DNA of 35,859 nucleotides from an archaeon (GCA_020052935.1 JAGVOD010000060.1:1-35859), one strand, 5' to 3'; positions 1-9,540 are shown, counted from the stretch's first letter. Translations and numbers: made by a program. The notes: generated by a model from the sequence alone, not told the origin.

Positions 1-20
1 ATTTGTACATCATAAAACAT
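1..20 (-). CDS. Possible 5' end of a divergent gene (MFYDVQ...), truncated by window edge
   Basis: Minus strand reads GGAGGAGATGTTTTATGATGTACAAAT: SD-like GGAGG beside an ATG, with a TATA-like tatttaaata about 35-45 nt upstream (plus 53-62). Confidence 0.25.
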
Positions 21-152
21 CTCCTCCACAAGAAAAACAGACATACAAGACCCTATTTAAATACCCGCCAAAAGTGTTAACTGAAATCGGTACTAAACAT
101 CGGTTTTTAAACACGACAAACTTTATATAGAACGATAAGCTATTTTCTCTTC

Positions 153-1196
153 ATGGACCATCGTGAGAGCCTTCTGAGTATTGTGAAAGAGAAAGGGCCT
201 TTGCTGCCCGCGCAGATAAACAAGGAAATGCATACAAACGTCCTTTTCGCGTCTGCGATGCTGGCTGAGATGGTGGACCAGAAGAAGATGAGGCTGACGT
301 CCATGAAGGTGGGTGGTTCGCCTCTATATTATACAGATGGCCAGGAGCATCTTCTTGAGCGGTTTGCGCACAAGCTGGGCGAGAAGGACTACAGGACTTT
401 TGAGCTTCTGAAGAAGTCGAGGATAATCAGAGATAGGGATATGGATCCCCAGAGCCGCGTCTCGCTGCGTGAGATAAAGGACTTTGCCATCCCGCTCGAA
501 GTCACTGCTGATGCTTACTCTGACCTTTTCTGGAAGTATTATCTTGTCTCTGACGAGGATGCCAAGCTCCTTATCACTGATTACATAAATGCCCGTCTGC
601 AGAAGACTGAAGCGAGGCCCGAACCTAAGGAAGTGCAGTCGACGATATCAGAGACTGCTGTGAATGTGCCGGAGCCTGTCGAGCAGAAGATAGTGTCCAA
701 GCCCGTTTCCAAGCCCGTGTCTTCTGTCAGCATGACTCCGATCGACGAGTCCGCTCTTGCAGAGTTCTCTTGCGAGCCCGCGGTGTCTTTCTCCACTGTC
801 ATCGATACGGATGAGAAGGTGAAGCTCGAGAAGAAGCCTGCGCCCGTGTTTGTTGAGCCGTCGAAGATCGCGGCATTCCCTAACGAGGACAAGTTCTTCT
901 CCAGGGTCAAGGCTTTCTTCGACAGTTCTGGCATCGAGATTGCAGAGTTCAGCATAGTCAAGAAGGCGTCAGAGTACGAGTTCGTGATAAATCTCCCGAG
1001 CAATGTCGGTTCGCTGGTCTATTACTGTAGGGCGAAATCTAAGGCCAAGATTAGCGATGCTGACCTGTCCACTGCATTCGTAAGAGGACAGATAAAGAAA
1101 CTTCCTGTGCTTTTCCTCACCCCAGGGGAGCTTACCAAGATGGCCAATGAGCTCCTCTCGAAGGAGTTCAAGAGCATGTTTGTAAAGAAGATCTGA
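153..1196 (+). CDS. Conserved hypothetical protein, N-terminal winged-helix-like, low-complexity linker, C-terminal globular domain
   Basis: 347 aa ORF; TATA-like ctttatatag about 30 nt upstream; N-terminus resembles a wHTH (LLPAQINKEMHTNVLFASAMLAEMVDQKKM). Confidence 0.75.
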   Translation: MDHRESLLSIVKEKGPLLPAQINKEMHTNVLFASAMLAEMVDQKKMRLTSMKVGGSPLYYTDGQEHLLERFAHKLGEKDYRTFELLKKSRIIRDRDMDPQSRVSLREIKDFAIPLEVTADAYSDLFWKYYLVSDEDAKLLITDYINARLQKTEARPEPKEVQSTISETAVNVPEPVEQKIVSKPVSKPVSSVSMTPIDESALAEFSCEPAVSFSTVIDTDEKVKLEKKPAPVFVEPSKIAAFPNEDKFFSRVKAFFDSSGIEIAEFSIVKKASEYEFVINLPSNVGSLVYYCRAKSKAKISDADLSTAFVRGQIKKLPVLFLTPGELTKMANELLSKEFKSMFVKKI

Positions 1197-1210
1197 AAAA
1201 GCGGTGAATC

Positions 1211-2245
1211 ATGGGTGTTAATCTTAAGGAAATAGTTGTGAAGAATGAGATTTCTATACCTCAGTTATGCGGGAAGAGGCTTGTTGTCGATGGCAACAAC
1301 GTCCTGTACCAGTTCATCTCGACAATCCGCCAGGCAGACGGCACATTGCTGATGGATTCGCATGGTAGCGTCACCTCGCATCTCAACGGATTGTTCTACC
1401 GCACGACAAAGCTGATGCATTATGGCCTGAAGCTGATATTTGTCTTTGATGGCAAGCCTCCCGAGCTTAAGCTGGCGGAGCGCGAGCGTCGTGCTGGCAT
1501 AAAAGAGGATGCTCAGCGTATGTATGACAAGGCCAAGGAAGCTGGAAATGTCGATGATATGAAGAAGTATGCAATGCGTACCTCCAGATTGACGAGGGAG
1601 ATGATGGATGAGGCTATAGAGCTGATAACCGCTCTTGGTATCCCAGTCATCCGCGCCCCGTCAGAGGGCGAGGCCCAGGCGGCGTATCTTGTGAAGAATG
1701 GCGATGCTTTCGCAGAGATATCCCAGGATTATGACTGCCTTCTTTTCGGCGTGCCCAGGATGGTGCAGAACCTCACGATTTCAGAGCGGAAAAAGAAGAA
1801 GGACAAGCTCGCGTACGAGACAGTGAAGCCTCAGATCATCGAGCTCGAGCCTAATCTGAAGCAGCTGGGCATAGACCATGACCAGCTCATAGCCCTCGGG
1901 TTGCTCGTCGGCACTGACTACAATATCGGTGGGATAAAGGGAATAGGTCCGAAAAAGGCATTGGACCTTATCAAGAAGTACCCGTCAGATTTCAATGGAT
2001 TGTTTGAGTCAGTCAAGTGGTCAGAGCACTTCAGTTATCCGTGGAAAGAAGTCTTCAATCTGTTCAAGGAGATGCCTGTGCATAAGGATTACACGCTGAA
2101 GTGGGACGAGATTGACCAGGACAAACTCATATCATTGTTATGCGACAAGCACGAGTTCAGCAGGCTGCGTGTCGAGGATACTCTGAATAATCTCAAGTCT
2201 TCCCAGTCAAAGATCTCCCAGAAAGGTCTGGGCGATTTCTTCTAG
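1211..2245 (+). CDS. fen: Flap endonuclease 1 (FEN1/XPG family)
   Basis: VVDGNNVLYQF, FVFDGKPPELK, APSEGEAQAAYL, SQDYDCLLFG, LVGTDYNIGGIKGIGPKKAL; C-terminal PIP-like QKGLGDFF. Confidence 0.96.
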   Translation: MGVNLKEIVVKNEISIPQLCGKRLVVDGNNVLYQFISTIRQADGTLLMDSHGSVTSHLNGLFYRTTKLMHYGLKLIFVFDGKPPELKLAERERRAGIKEDAQRMYDKAKEAGNVDDMKKYAMRTSRLTREMMDEAIELITALGIPVIRAPSEGEAQAAYLVKNGDAFAEISQDYDCLLFGVPRMVQNLTISERKKKKDKLAYETVKPQIIELEPNLKQLGIDHDQLIALGLLVGTDYNIGGIKGIGPKKALDLIKKYPSDFNGLFESVKWSEHFSYPWKEVFNLFKEMPVHKDYTLKWDEIDQDKLISLLCDKHEFSRLRVEDTLNNLKSSQSKISQKGLGDFF

Positions 2246-2252
2246 GTGTAAA

Positions 2253-3278
2253 ATGACGCTCGCAGCAAAAGTCCCTCTGAAGCATGCTCAGGAAGTCAAA
2301 GGATTCTTGATGGAGCACAGGCTGTTTGACCCCCAGCATGGTTTCCGCAAAGACTCTTCCAGCATATTCTTCCCGATAAGTAAGAAGTTGGGATTGAAGA
2401 AGAGCTTTCCATATATTGAGTTTGTCGACGTGGAGCTAGATATCCTTGATAGGAAGAAGAATTTGAGGGCAACTCTCAGCCAGTCCCTGTCTAAGGAAGA
2501 GCTGGCTGTCCTCCGTCGCGCATTCGACATAATGGGGACGATAGCGATCATTGAGATACCTCCGGAAGCTGTGAAAAAAGAGAGATTGATTGCAGAGACC
2601 ATCCTTAAGCTGCAGAAGAACGTCAAGACTGTCTTGAAGAAGTCAGGCATACATGATACAGAGTTCAGGACTCAGCCGATGGAATATGTTGCGGGTGTAA
2701 ACACAAAGGAGACTGTCCACAGGGAGCATGGCGTCATGCTTAAGCTTGACGTCGAGAAGGTCTATTTCTCTCCAAGGCTTTCCACAGAGCGTGCGCGTAT
2801 AGCGAGCCAAGTCAAGCCAGGCGAGTCTGTCCTTGTCATGTTCTCTGGTTGCGCGCCTTACCCTTGCGTCATCGCGAAGAACACAAAGGCAAAGGAAGTT
2901 CTGGGCATAGAACTCAACCCTTTAGGTCACAAGTACGGATTAGAGAACATAAGGCTTAACAAGATAAGGAACGTCACGCTCATCAATGGGGATGTCAAGG
3001 ACATTGTCCCTGAGCTCAAGAGGAAGTTCGACCGTATCGTCATGCCTCTGCCTAAGTCTGCAGGTGATTTTCTCGACGTGGCTTTCTCAGCTTCGAAGAA
3101 AGGCACAATCATCCACTTTTACGCGTTTGAGGAAGAAGGGAAGTTCGATGCGGCAGAGAAAAGGGTCTTGGCAGCATGCAAGAAAGCTGGTGTCAAGTGC
3201 AAGATTCTCCGCACAGTCAAATGCGGCCAGCACGCGCCTCATGTATTCCGCATCTGCGTCGATTTTAAGATACTCTAG
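2253..3278 (+). CDS. Trm5/TYW2-family tRNA (guanine-37) methyltransferase
   Basis: SAM-binding VLVMFSGCAPYP, GIELNPLGHKYGLENIRLNK, MPLPKSAGDFLDVAF as in class I Trm5 enzymes. Confidence 0.88.
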   Translation: MTLAAKVPLKHAQEVKGFLMEHRLFDPQHGFRKDSSSIFFPISKKLGLKKSFPYIEFVDVELDILDRKKNLRATLSQSLSKEELAVLRRAFDIMGTIAIIEIPPEAVKKERLIAETILKLQKNVKTVLKKSGIHDTEFRTQPMEYVAGVNTKETVHREHGVMLKLDVEKVYFSPRLSTERARIASQVKPGESVLVMFSGCAPYPCVIAKNTKAKEVLGIELNPLGHKYGLENIRLNKIRNVTLINGDVKDIVPELKRKFDRIVMPLPKSAGDFLDVAFSASKKGTIIHFYAFEEEGKFDAAEKRVLAACKKAGVKCKILRTVKCGQHAPHVFRICVDFKIL

Positions 3279-4513
3279 CGTCTTGCAGGGTTCTCTCCGT
3301 GTCTCATCCTGGAAAAAGCGTCTGCGTTGAATACCAGCGGCGCGAATAGCTCTACTTCGCTCCAGATGTCTTTCCTTAAGAACTTGAGTATGTCTCTTGA
3401 GTGCATTCCTAGGTTGGCGCCGTCCTGCAGTATGTTTATGTATTCCCTTAGGCCTACTTTTGTGGGTCCGTATCTTTTCTTGAACAGGTACATCCTGCCG
3501 ACGTCATCCACAAGTTCCGCTGCTGTCTGGTATCTTTCATCAAGGGATGTCTCTAGCAGTTTGCATACTATCCTGGACAGTTGAGGGTCTATGCCTTCCA
3601 CTACTTCGTGAGGAGGGATGAGTTCTTTTTGCGTGAAGACCTGGTACAAGTATCCGAGTTGTGATTCTGGTGTCATCTCTCCCCGTATAGGTTCGTTAGG
3701 CCTTATTCCTGTCAGCAGCTCATACGCCACGACACCTAGCGAATATAGGTCTGATCTGCCGTCTACCTTGTTCGGGCTGAACACACCTTCTGGTGATAGG
3801 TAAGGCACTTTTCCGTATATCAGTCCGCCTTCCTCGCTATCGAGGTCTTCTGTTGTCGCCGCGATTCCGAAGTCTCCTAGTTTTACGACGCCTTCATCGA
3901 GCTTGATGAGTATGTTTCCTGGCGAGATGTCGCGGTGCACCACGCCAATCTGTCCGTTCTTGAATTTGTATGTGTGTGCGTAAGCCAGTGCGCTTCCGAC
4001 AGCGAATAGCATGAATCCTACTATCTTGTCAGGCATCTTGATTATCCCGTTTGCGTTTTCAGGCAGCTTGTTGAGGTGGTGGAGGTGCATGAGCCCGTCG
4101 ATGTCAAGGCCTTTGATGTATTCCATCACTATGAAGTATGCTTGGTCTTTCTCGAGGTAGTCCCATCCTTCGAATCTTACTATGTTTTCGTGGTTGAGCC
4201 TTGCTGTCAGCTGCGCTTCTCTGACGAGCCTGACGCTAAGCTCAGAATTCTGTTCTACGCCCGTGACGAACTTGACCGCGACGTCTCTCTTGACGTCGTC
4301 CTCTGTTCCAGGTCCTGCTGGGAAGGTGCATTCTGCTTGCCATACCTCTCCCATGCCTCCTACTCCGAGCAGTTTTTCTAGTGTGTATTGCGCTCCCTTG
4401 GAAGTTATCTCTGCTTCTGTCTTCTGTGTGGGTTCGCGCTCCTTTCTTGTCAGAACAGGGATTATGTTTGCTCCAGCTCCACAGATTGTCCTTTCGAACT
4501 GCCTTCTGCTCAT
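3275..4513 (-). CDS. Hanks-type Ser/Thr protein kinase
   Basis: LGVGGMGEVWQAE glycine loop, VAVKFV, VVHRDISPGNILI catalytic loop, LGDFGIA, SPEGV, DLYSLGVVAYELLTG. Confidence 0.93.
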   Translation of the reverse strand: MSRRQFERTICGAGANIIPVLTRKEREPTQKTEAEITSKGAQYTLEKLLGVGGMGEVWQAECTFPAGPGTEDDVKRDVAVKFVTGVEQNSELSVRLVREAQLTARLNHENIVRFEGWDYLEKDQAYFIVMEYIKGLDIDGLMHLHHLNKLPENANGIIKMPDKIVGFMLFAVGSALAYAHTYKFKNGQIGVVHRDISPGNILIKLDEGVVKLGDFGIAATTEDLDSEEGGLIYGKVPYLSPEGVFSPNKVDGRSDLYSLGVVAYELLTGIRPNEPIRGEMTPESQLGYLYQVFTQKELIPPHEVVEGIDPQLSRIVCKLLETSLDERYQTAAELVDDVGRMYLFKKRYGPTKVGLREYINILQDGANLGMHSRDILKFLRKDIWSEVELFAPLVFNADAFSRMRHGENPARR

Positions 4514-4571
4514 GTTACTGATAAACCCCTGAAGATTTAATTTGGTTGTGTCGTCTCCGATGTTTGACGAC

Positions 4572-5315
4572 TTATCTGAGCTGCTTGAATGAATACGTGG
4601 GCTCGCTCAGCACCTGGCTCAATACTTTGCCGTGTTTGTCGCGCAGTGTCGCGACATCCCCCTTGTCGTTCCACACAGCAGTCTTTGATTTCCAGTATAG
4701 TTTTGTGTTTGTGTTCCTGCCCTTGCCTGTGAATATCTTCACAGGGCCGTAGATCTTGAATTTGTTCGGGAAAGTGAATGTGTGTTTTCTTCCCTTGTCA
4801 TGCAGTTTGAATCCAGTCATGTCAACGCCGTATCCTGTGACTTCGACCCATTCCTGGTTCAGCTTCTTCTTTCCGTTTCCGCTGGCCTTGAACTGGGTCT
4901 TTGTTATCCTTACATCTCCTTCAGGTATGTCGTAGAGTGATTCGCGAGTTTCTTTCGCTCTCGCGTCATCGCGGAGCATATTTCTTACTTCAGATAGCGC
5001 TGATTCCTTGCTTTTGAATACCTGCGAGACCGGAGGTGCAGAGACCTGTCTTATCTCTCTTACGACCTCAGGTTTCCTTGTTTCGAGCTCGTTGAGCCTC
5101 TCGCCAAGCTGGTTTAACGCTCTCTGTTGCTCAAGAATAAGCTTTGTCTGCTCATCAAAAGCTGTTTTTATGCTTTCTGTGGCAAATCCAGAGAAATCTG
5201 TCTTCAGATTCTCTATTTTGCCGTTTATATCCCTTACATCGTATTTTATGTTGTTAAAAGACGTGCAAAGGAGGTCATTGAGCTTTCTGAACTGGAATTC
5301 CTCATTGTTTGCCAT
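4572..5315 (-). CDS. Hypothetical protein, N-terminal coiled coil
   Basis: 247 aa ORF with coiled-coil N-terminus (IENLKTDFSGFATESIKTAFDEQTKLILEQQRALNQLGERLNELE); TATA-like agatttaaatag upstream. Confidence 0.75.
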   Translation of the reverse strand: MANNEEFQFRKLNDLLCTSFNNIKYDVRDINGKIENLKTDFSGFATESIKTAFDEQTKLILEQQRALNQLGERLNELETRKPEVVREIRQVSAPPVSQVFKSKESALSEVRNMLRDDARAKETRESLYDIPEGDVRITKTQFKASGNGKKKLNQEWVEVTGYGVDMTGFKLHDKGRKHTFTFPNKFKIYGPVKIFTGKGRNTNTKLYWKSKTAVWNDKGDVATLRDKHGKVLSQVLSEPTYSFKQLR

Positions 5316-5477
5316 AAATACTCTTGAGAAACCATACTATTTAAATCTTGCGAAATATCACTACCTACTGATAGTAAAAATAGATATTTATATAAACATC
5401 CTTCATCTCGCGATTGAGTGCAAACGGTGATGATTTAGTGAACACCAGATGATCCGAAAGGATATGATTAATGGAGT

Positions 5478-5640
5478 AACTGATGAGCCGGCACAATTCA
5501 TTGTGTTGCGGGATTTTACGAAGTAAACATCCCGCATGCTCACGTGTCAGAAATGCCCTGCATTTCTGAGCATGCTCAGAAATCATAGATTTCTGACATG
5601 CCAGCTTAGTGAGAAGCTGAACTGTTGAGCCGGCACAAAT
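5478..5640. repeat. Element E: hairpin-rich intergenic unit bounded by 21-nt imperfect direct repeats aactgWtgagccggcacaaWtt
   Basis: Repeat copies at 5478-5498 and 5620-5640 (19/21 identity); hairpins GCGGGAT..ATCCCGC, GTGTCAGAAATGccctGCATTTCTGAGCA, TGCTCAGAAATCataGATTTCTGACA, CAGCTTagtgagAAGCTG. Confidence 0.7.
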
Positions 5641-5737
5641 TTCTGCGAAGCCAAGAAATAAAAACAATAATTTTTGTAACTAAAATTTTAGTTCTCTCAC
5701 TACAAATAGAATCTTAACACTGCTCGGTAGAATTCAC

Positions 5738-7078
5738 TTACTCCAGCGTTATCATCTGTCCATTCTGCATTATATGCACGTTCTCACCGACCTTGTAGCC
5801 CATCTCCATCGCCAGTTCAGACAATGCCGATGCCATGTTTATGTCGCCGTGCGCAGGTATGATATGCTTTGGCTTGACCATGTTTATCAGGTCGCGGAGA
5901 TCCTCGCGTGCTGCGTGTCCTGAGACATGTATGTCCCGGAATATACGGACGCCAGATTTCTTCAGTTTGCCTTCCAGTATCTCCCTGTTCGCTTTGTTCA
6001 ATGCAGTCGGTATTATCGTGCAGCTGAATATGACGTGGTCTTCCTTGCCCAATTTAAAATCAAACTCGCCGTTTGCGACGCGAGACAAGACCGATTTCGG
6101 CTCACCTTGGTGTCCTGTGCAGACGATGAGATACTTCGACGGGTTCTTGGCTATCTGTGAGAATTTCTTCTTGACGTGCTTCCTGAATCGTGCTATCTCT
6201 GCGTCCTTGCTGAATTTGACGAGGTCTATCGCCTCTCCTGCAGCGACATACTTGCCCAGGCTCCTGCCCAGCAGCACGACCTTCCGGTTCATCTTCTTGC
6301 CGAACTCGATTATCGAATCAAGTCGCGCAAGGTGTGAAGAAAAGGTAGTCACAATCACTGCCTTGCCTTCTGAACTCACTCCCAGCATGACATCTCGCAG
6401 CATCTCTTTTGCTACCTGTTCAGAAGGTGTCTTCTGCGCCTCTCGGCTTCGTGTGCCGTCGACGATGAGTGCTATGACCTTCTTCTCTTTTCCAAGCTCT
6501 TCCAGCCTCTCGTAATTCGGCTTCTTCCCGATTACAGGGTGGTTGTCGAACTTGAAGTCGTTGCCGTACAGCACCTTTCCGTATGGAGTATGTACGACGA
6601 CCATGACTGTCTGCGGCGTCGAGTGCGTCACATTGACGAACTCTATCTTTATCTTGCTCGATACCGCGATGGTTGAGTTGGCGTTCAGCACGCGTATGTC
6701 ATTGTTTAGCTTTATCTTCTCGTCCTTGCATATAGTCTTTATTATCTCTGCTGTGAAAGGCGTGCATATTATGTCCGCATCGAACCTGTTGGACAGGTAG
6801 GGTATCGCTCCTACGTGGTCCAGGTGCGCGTGCGTCGGCACTATAGCCACTACTTGTTTCCTCCACTGCTTTATCGGAGTGATGTCTGGTATCGCCCCTA
6901 TCTTTGTGAGCGTTGCCTCAGTCACTTCCTTGACTGTATCATCTTCATCCGTGTACTTGATGTAAGGATCAAGATGCAGTCCCATGTCTATTAGGACGAC
7001 TTGGTCGTCCACCTTTATGGCGGTCATGTTCTTTCCAACTTCGTTGTATCCGCCTACTGTGCATATTTCTATTGCCAT
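5738..7078 (-). CDS. rnj: Archaeal RNase J (beta-CASP metallo-beta-lactamase)
   Basis: GGYNEVGKNM, PTHAHLDHVGAIPYL (HxHxDH), YGNDFKFDNHPVIG, HVSGHAAREDLRDLINMVKPKHIIPAHGD. Confidence 0.93.
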   Translation of the reverse strand: MAIEICTVGGYNEVGKNMTAIKVDDQVVLIDMGLHLDPYIKYTDEDDTVKEVTEATLTKIGAIPDITPIKQWRKQVVAIVPTHAHLDHVGAIPYLSNRFDADIICTPFTAEIIKTICKDEKIKLNNDIRVLNANSTIAVSSKIKIEFVNVTHSTPQTVMVVVHTPYGKVLYGNDFKFDNHPVIGKKPNYERLEELGKEKKVIALIVDGTRSREAQKTPSEQVAKEMLRDVMLGVSSEGKAVIVTTFSSHLARLDSIIEFGKKMNRKVVLLGRSLGKYVAAGEAIDLVKFSKDAEIARFRKHVKKKFSQIAKNPSKYLIVCTGHQGEPKSVLSRVANGEFDFKLGKEDHVIFSCTIIPTALNKANREILEGKLKKSGVRIFRDIHVSGHAAREDLRDLINMVKPKHIIPAHGDINMASALSELAMEMGYKVGENVHIMQNGQMITLE

Positions 7079-7114
7079 ATTTGTTTCACCATGTTTCTAA
7101 TTATTTAAATGTTT

Positions 7115-7912
7115 TTAAATGATTATCTTTTTGGGTTGTCTTTTATCGAAGAAATAGATGTTCTTCACCCCGAGAGTCTTAAGAATGGCCTCTGCCTCTG
7201 CCAGCCTTCTGCCGACATCCTCTACCCTGTGTGCGTCGCTGCCTGTCGTTATCTTTCTCACTCCTTTATTCACGAGCAGCTCCATCACGTCCTTTTCAGG
7301 GTATGTCTCTCCAGGGACTTCTCTTGTCCTGCTGGTGTTTATCTCGAATCCCACATCATTCTCTAGCAGGGCATCAGCGACAGATTCCCATTCTGCCTTG
7401 TCTTTTTCGAAATTGTTCTCAATGAATGCCCTTTTGTATATGTCTATATGAGCCACAACATCGAACATCTTTGTCTTTATCATCATCTTTAGCACTTCGA
7501 AGTATTTTTTTGTCATCTTCTCTTGCATTGATGCATCTATCTTGCCTCTGTTGCCAGGGTCGGATATGACCTTGCCTTCGAGGTAGTGTATCGATCCGAG
7601 CACGAAGTCGAACTTGTTTTTCTTAAGGAACTGGCGTATGTATTCTTCATCTTCTAGAGAATATGACATCTCTATCCCGCAGAACAGCTTTGTCTTGCCG
7701 AGCTTATTTGCCTGTTCGATGTCCGACCTTAACCTCTTGAGAGAGTCTTCTGTGAGCGATTGCCGGAAATCATTGTTCTTTACTTCCTCCGGCTGGTGGT
7801 GGCTCGTTACGCATATGTGGGTCAGGCCTTTCCTGGCCGCTTCTTCATAGATTTCTCTGACGGTCATCTTCGAGTCAGAAGAAGTGTTCGAATGTATATG
7901 AAAATCAATCAT
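7115..7912 (-). CDS. PHP-domain metallohydrolase (histidinol-phosphatase/HisJ-like fold)
   Basis: MIDFHIHSNTSSDSKMTVREIYEEAARKGLTHICVTSHH, GIEMSY, GSIHY, HIDIYKR, TTGSDAHRVEDVG. Confidence 0.88.
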   Translation of the reverse strand: MIDFHIHSNTSSDSKMTVREIYEEAARKGLTHICVTSHHQPEEVKNNDFRQSLTEDSLKRLRSDIEQANKLGKTKLFCGIEMSYSLEDEEYIRQFLKKNKFDFVLGSIHYLEGKVISDPGNRGKIDASMQEKMTKKYFEVLKMMIKTKMFDVVAHIDIYKRAFIENNFEKDKAEWESVADALLENDVGFEINTSRTREVPGETYPEKDVMELLVNKGVRKITTGSDAHRVEDVGRRLAEAEAILKTLGVKNIYFFDKRQPKKIII

Positions 7913-8022
7913 TTTTATAACTTATTTCTTGTTAGAATGCCCTTTCTTATAAATCTTTTGTTATCTTGTTTCATTCTATTCGCTGATTATTGTTAATATG
8001 TCGCCGAGAAATGTGGAAAAAC

Positions 8023-8157
8023 TGAGGGGGTAGGGATTTGAACCCTAGTAGGCACTAAGCCAACAGATGACCCACATTGTTCTTCATCGCACTCATACGA
8101 GCACTCAGCACTCAAGTGCCTTGAGTCTGTCCCATTTGGCCGCTCTGGCACCCCCTC
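8023..8157 (-). tRNA. tRNA-Leu(CAA) with a ~51-nt intron at canonical 37/38 position (intron about 8069-8119)
   Basis: Minus strand GAGGGGG TG CCAGAGCGGCCAAATGGG ACAGA CTCAAG [intron] A TCTGT TGGCTTAGTGCCT.. TAGGGTTCAAATCCCTA CCCCCTC A; long class II variable arm. Confidence 0.9.
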
Positions 8158-8257
8158 ATCTATGATGAAAAATCAAGAAAGAGTATTTAAAACATTTGAT
8201 TTAAATCAAATGTGCTCAAAAGCGAACTGGTGAGTTTTTGACATTATTGTAATACTC

Positions 8258-8614
8258 TTAAGCTAGCCTTCCTATCTTATCTTCTATCATCCGTAGCTCT
8301 GACTCTAGCTTCCTCAGTTCGTCTCCCGCGTATTCTTCTTTCTCCTCTCTTCCGCGTTTCGTCTTCTTCTCTTCTTTTCCCAGCCTTAGGCGCATCTCTG
8401 CTGCCGGTAGCTCTCTCTTCAGCTTCGCGACGAGCAGGTTTATCTCCTTGTTCAGTGCCCGAAGTAAAGCCATCCTCTCAATCTTCCTGACTCTTAATGA
8501 TTTTATCCTTTCATATCTCTGGAGTATCTGTATTATCTGTCTCGAGCTTCCAAGTATCCCGCGACGTACGTCTACCGGGCTCTTTATGTGCACGAAGTAC
8601 TGGCTGTCTTCCAT
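8258..8614 (-). CDS. Conserved small hypothetical protein, charged coiled coil
   Basis: 118 aa ORF (YFVHIKSPVDVRRGILGSSRQIIQILQRYERIKSLRVRKIERMALLRALNKEINLLVAKLK); same-strand cluster with next two ORFs. Confidence 0.8.
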   Translation of the reverse strand: MEDSQYFVHIKSPVDVRRGILGSSRQIIQILQRYERIKSLRVRKIERMALLRALNKEINLLVAKLKRELPAAEMRLRLGKEEKKTKRGREEKEEYAGDELRKLESELRMIEDKIGRLA

Positions 8615-8615
8615 C

Positions 8616-8846
8616 TTAGATGTTCTCCGGCTCGAACAGTGTGGTGTCGATGAATTCGACTTTCTTCTCTACATCCATTATCTCATTTGCCCATATCGCT
8701 AGTTCTGAGTCTTCCTGGTTCTTGAGGTCGTTTATCTCGTGCAGTGTGGTCTTCGCTTCCTTTAGCTTGCTCTTTACCAGGTCGAGTATGTCCAGCACGT
8801 CCTTGTACTCTTCTACTTTCACGAACAATGGTGCTTGTCTCTCCAT
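8616..8846 (-). CDS. Small hypothetical protein, paralogous to C-terminal domain of the neighbouring ORF
   Basis: APLFVKVEEYKDVLDILDLVKSKL...NQEDSELAIW...VEKKVEFIDTTLFEPENI parallels GPLFIRSDNFKAIAEDIEQIRAKF...KLLFIDRTLFENR. Confidence 0.8.
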   Translation of the reverse strand: MERQAPLFVKVEEYKDVLDILDLVKSKLKEAKTTLHEINDLKNQEDSELAIWANEIMDVEKKVEFIDTTLFEPENI

Positions 8847-8853
8847 TTTTTTT

Positions 8854-9540
8854 TCACCTGTTTTCGAATAATGTCCTGTCTATGAACAGCAATTTGCGCT
8901 GCATGTCTTCCAGAGCGACTCTGAAAGCTTCGTATTTCTGGTCTTGCGCATTCTTCACTTCTGTTACGCGGAAGAAAAGGTCGTCTTCTTCCTTGAACTT
9001 GGCCCTTATCTGCTCTATGTCTTCTGCTATGGCTTTGAAGTTGTCTGATCTTATGAATAATGGGCCGCGGCCTCGTGTCTTTGTGCGTGGCTCTTCTTGG
9101 GCAGAGTATAGCGGGATGTCTTCCATCTCTGTGGGTTTTGGAGAGAATTCCTTTCGGGGCATCTCTGTTCTGAATTCCGGTGGCTCTGGAAGGCTATCCA
9201 AAGGAGGTACGGTGTCTGGTATTATCTCTTCAGATGGCATCTCTGGAGCGGTCGGGAACTCAAATTTCTGTTCAGCCTTCTCTATCTTCCTCGGCTCTAT
9301 TATTGTCATAGGCGGGGGTGTCGATGGCAGCTCCATCTTCGGCATCGCAGGCATCCCAGAAAGTGCAGCCATGCTAGGCAGTGCTGTCGGCAATGGCGGC
9401 AAAGAAGTCTCAGGTAACGGAGGCAGCTCATCCCCTAGCCTCGGAAATCCTGTGTCATCCAGGCTTGGAAGCGGTGGCAGCTCCATCTCTGCTTGCATAG
9501 ATTCTTCTTTAGGTTTCTTTAAAAAGCCAAAAATACCCAT
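8854..9540 (-). CDS. Hypothetical protein: Pro-rich N-terminal region plus ~70 aa C-terminal domain shared with 8616-8846
   Basis: ORF with LPPLPSLDD/LPPLPETSLPPLP low-complexity region; start at 9540 (MGIFGFLKK) chosen over 9552. Confidence 0.8.
   Translation of the reverse strand: MGIFGFLKKPKEESMQAEMELPPLPSLDDTGFPRLGDELPPLPETSLPPLPTALPSMAALSGMPAMPKMELPSTPPPMTIIEPRKIEKAEQKFEFPTAPEMPSEEIIPDTVPPLDSLPEPPEFRTEMPRKEFSPKPTEMEDIPLYSAQEEPRTKTRGRGPLFIRSDNFKAIAEDIEQIRAKFKEEDDLFFRVTEVKNAQDQKYEAFRVALEDMQRKLLFIDRTLFENR

Noticed and set aside
5484-5638. Direct repeats of element E as a TSD
   Set aside because: 21 nt is much longer than the 8-11 nt repeats at A-D, and the repeat lies within, not outside, the palindromic region; kept only as an unexplained direct repeat.
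5365-5667. 100-aa minus ORF across element E
   Set aside because: Entirely made of hairpin repeat sequence and its flanks; not protein-like.
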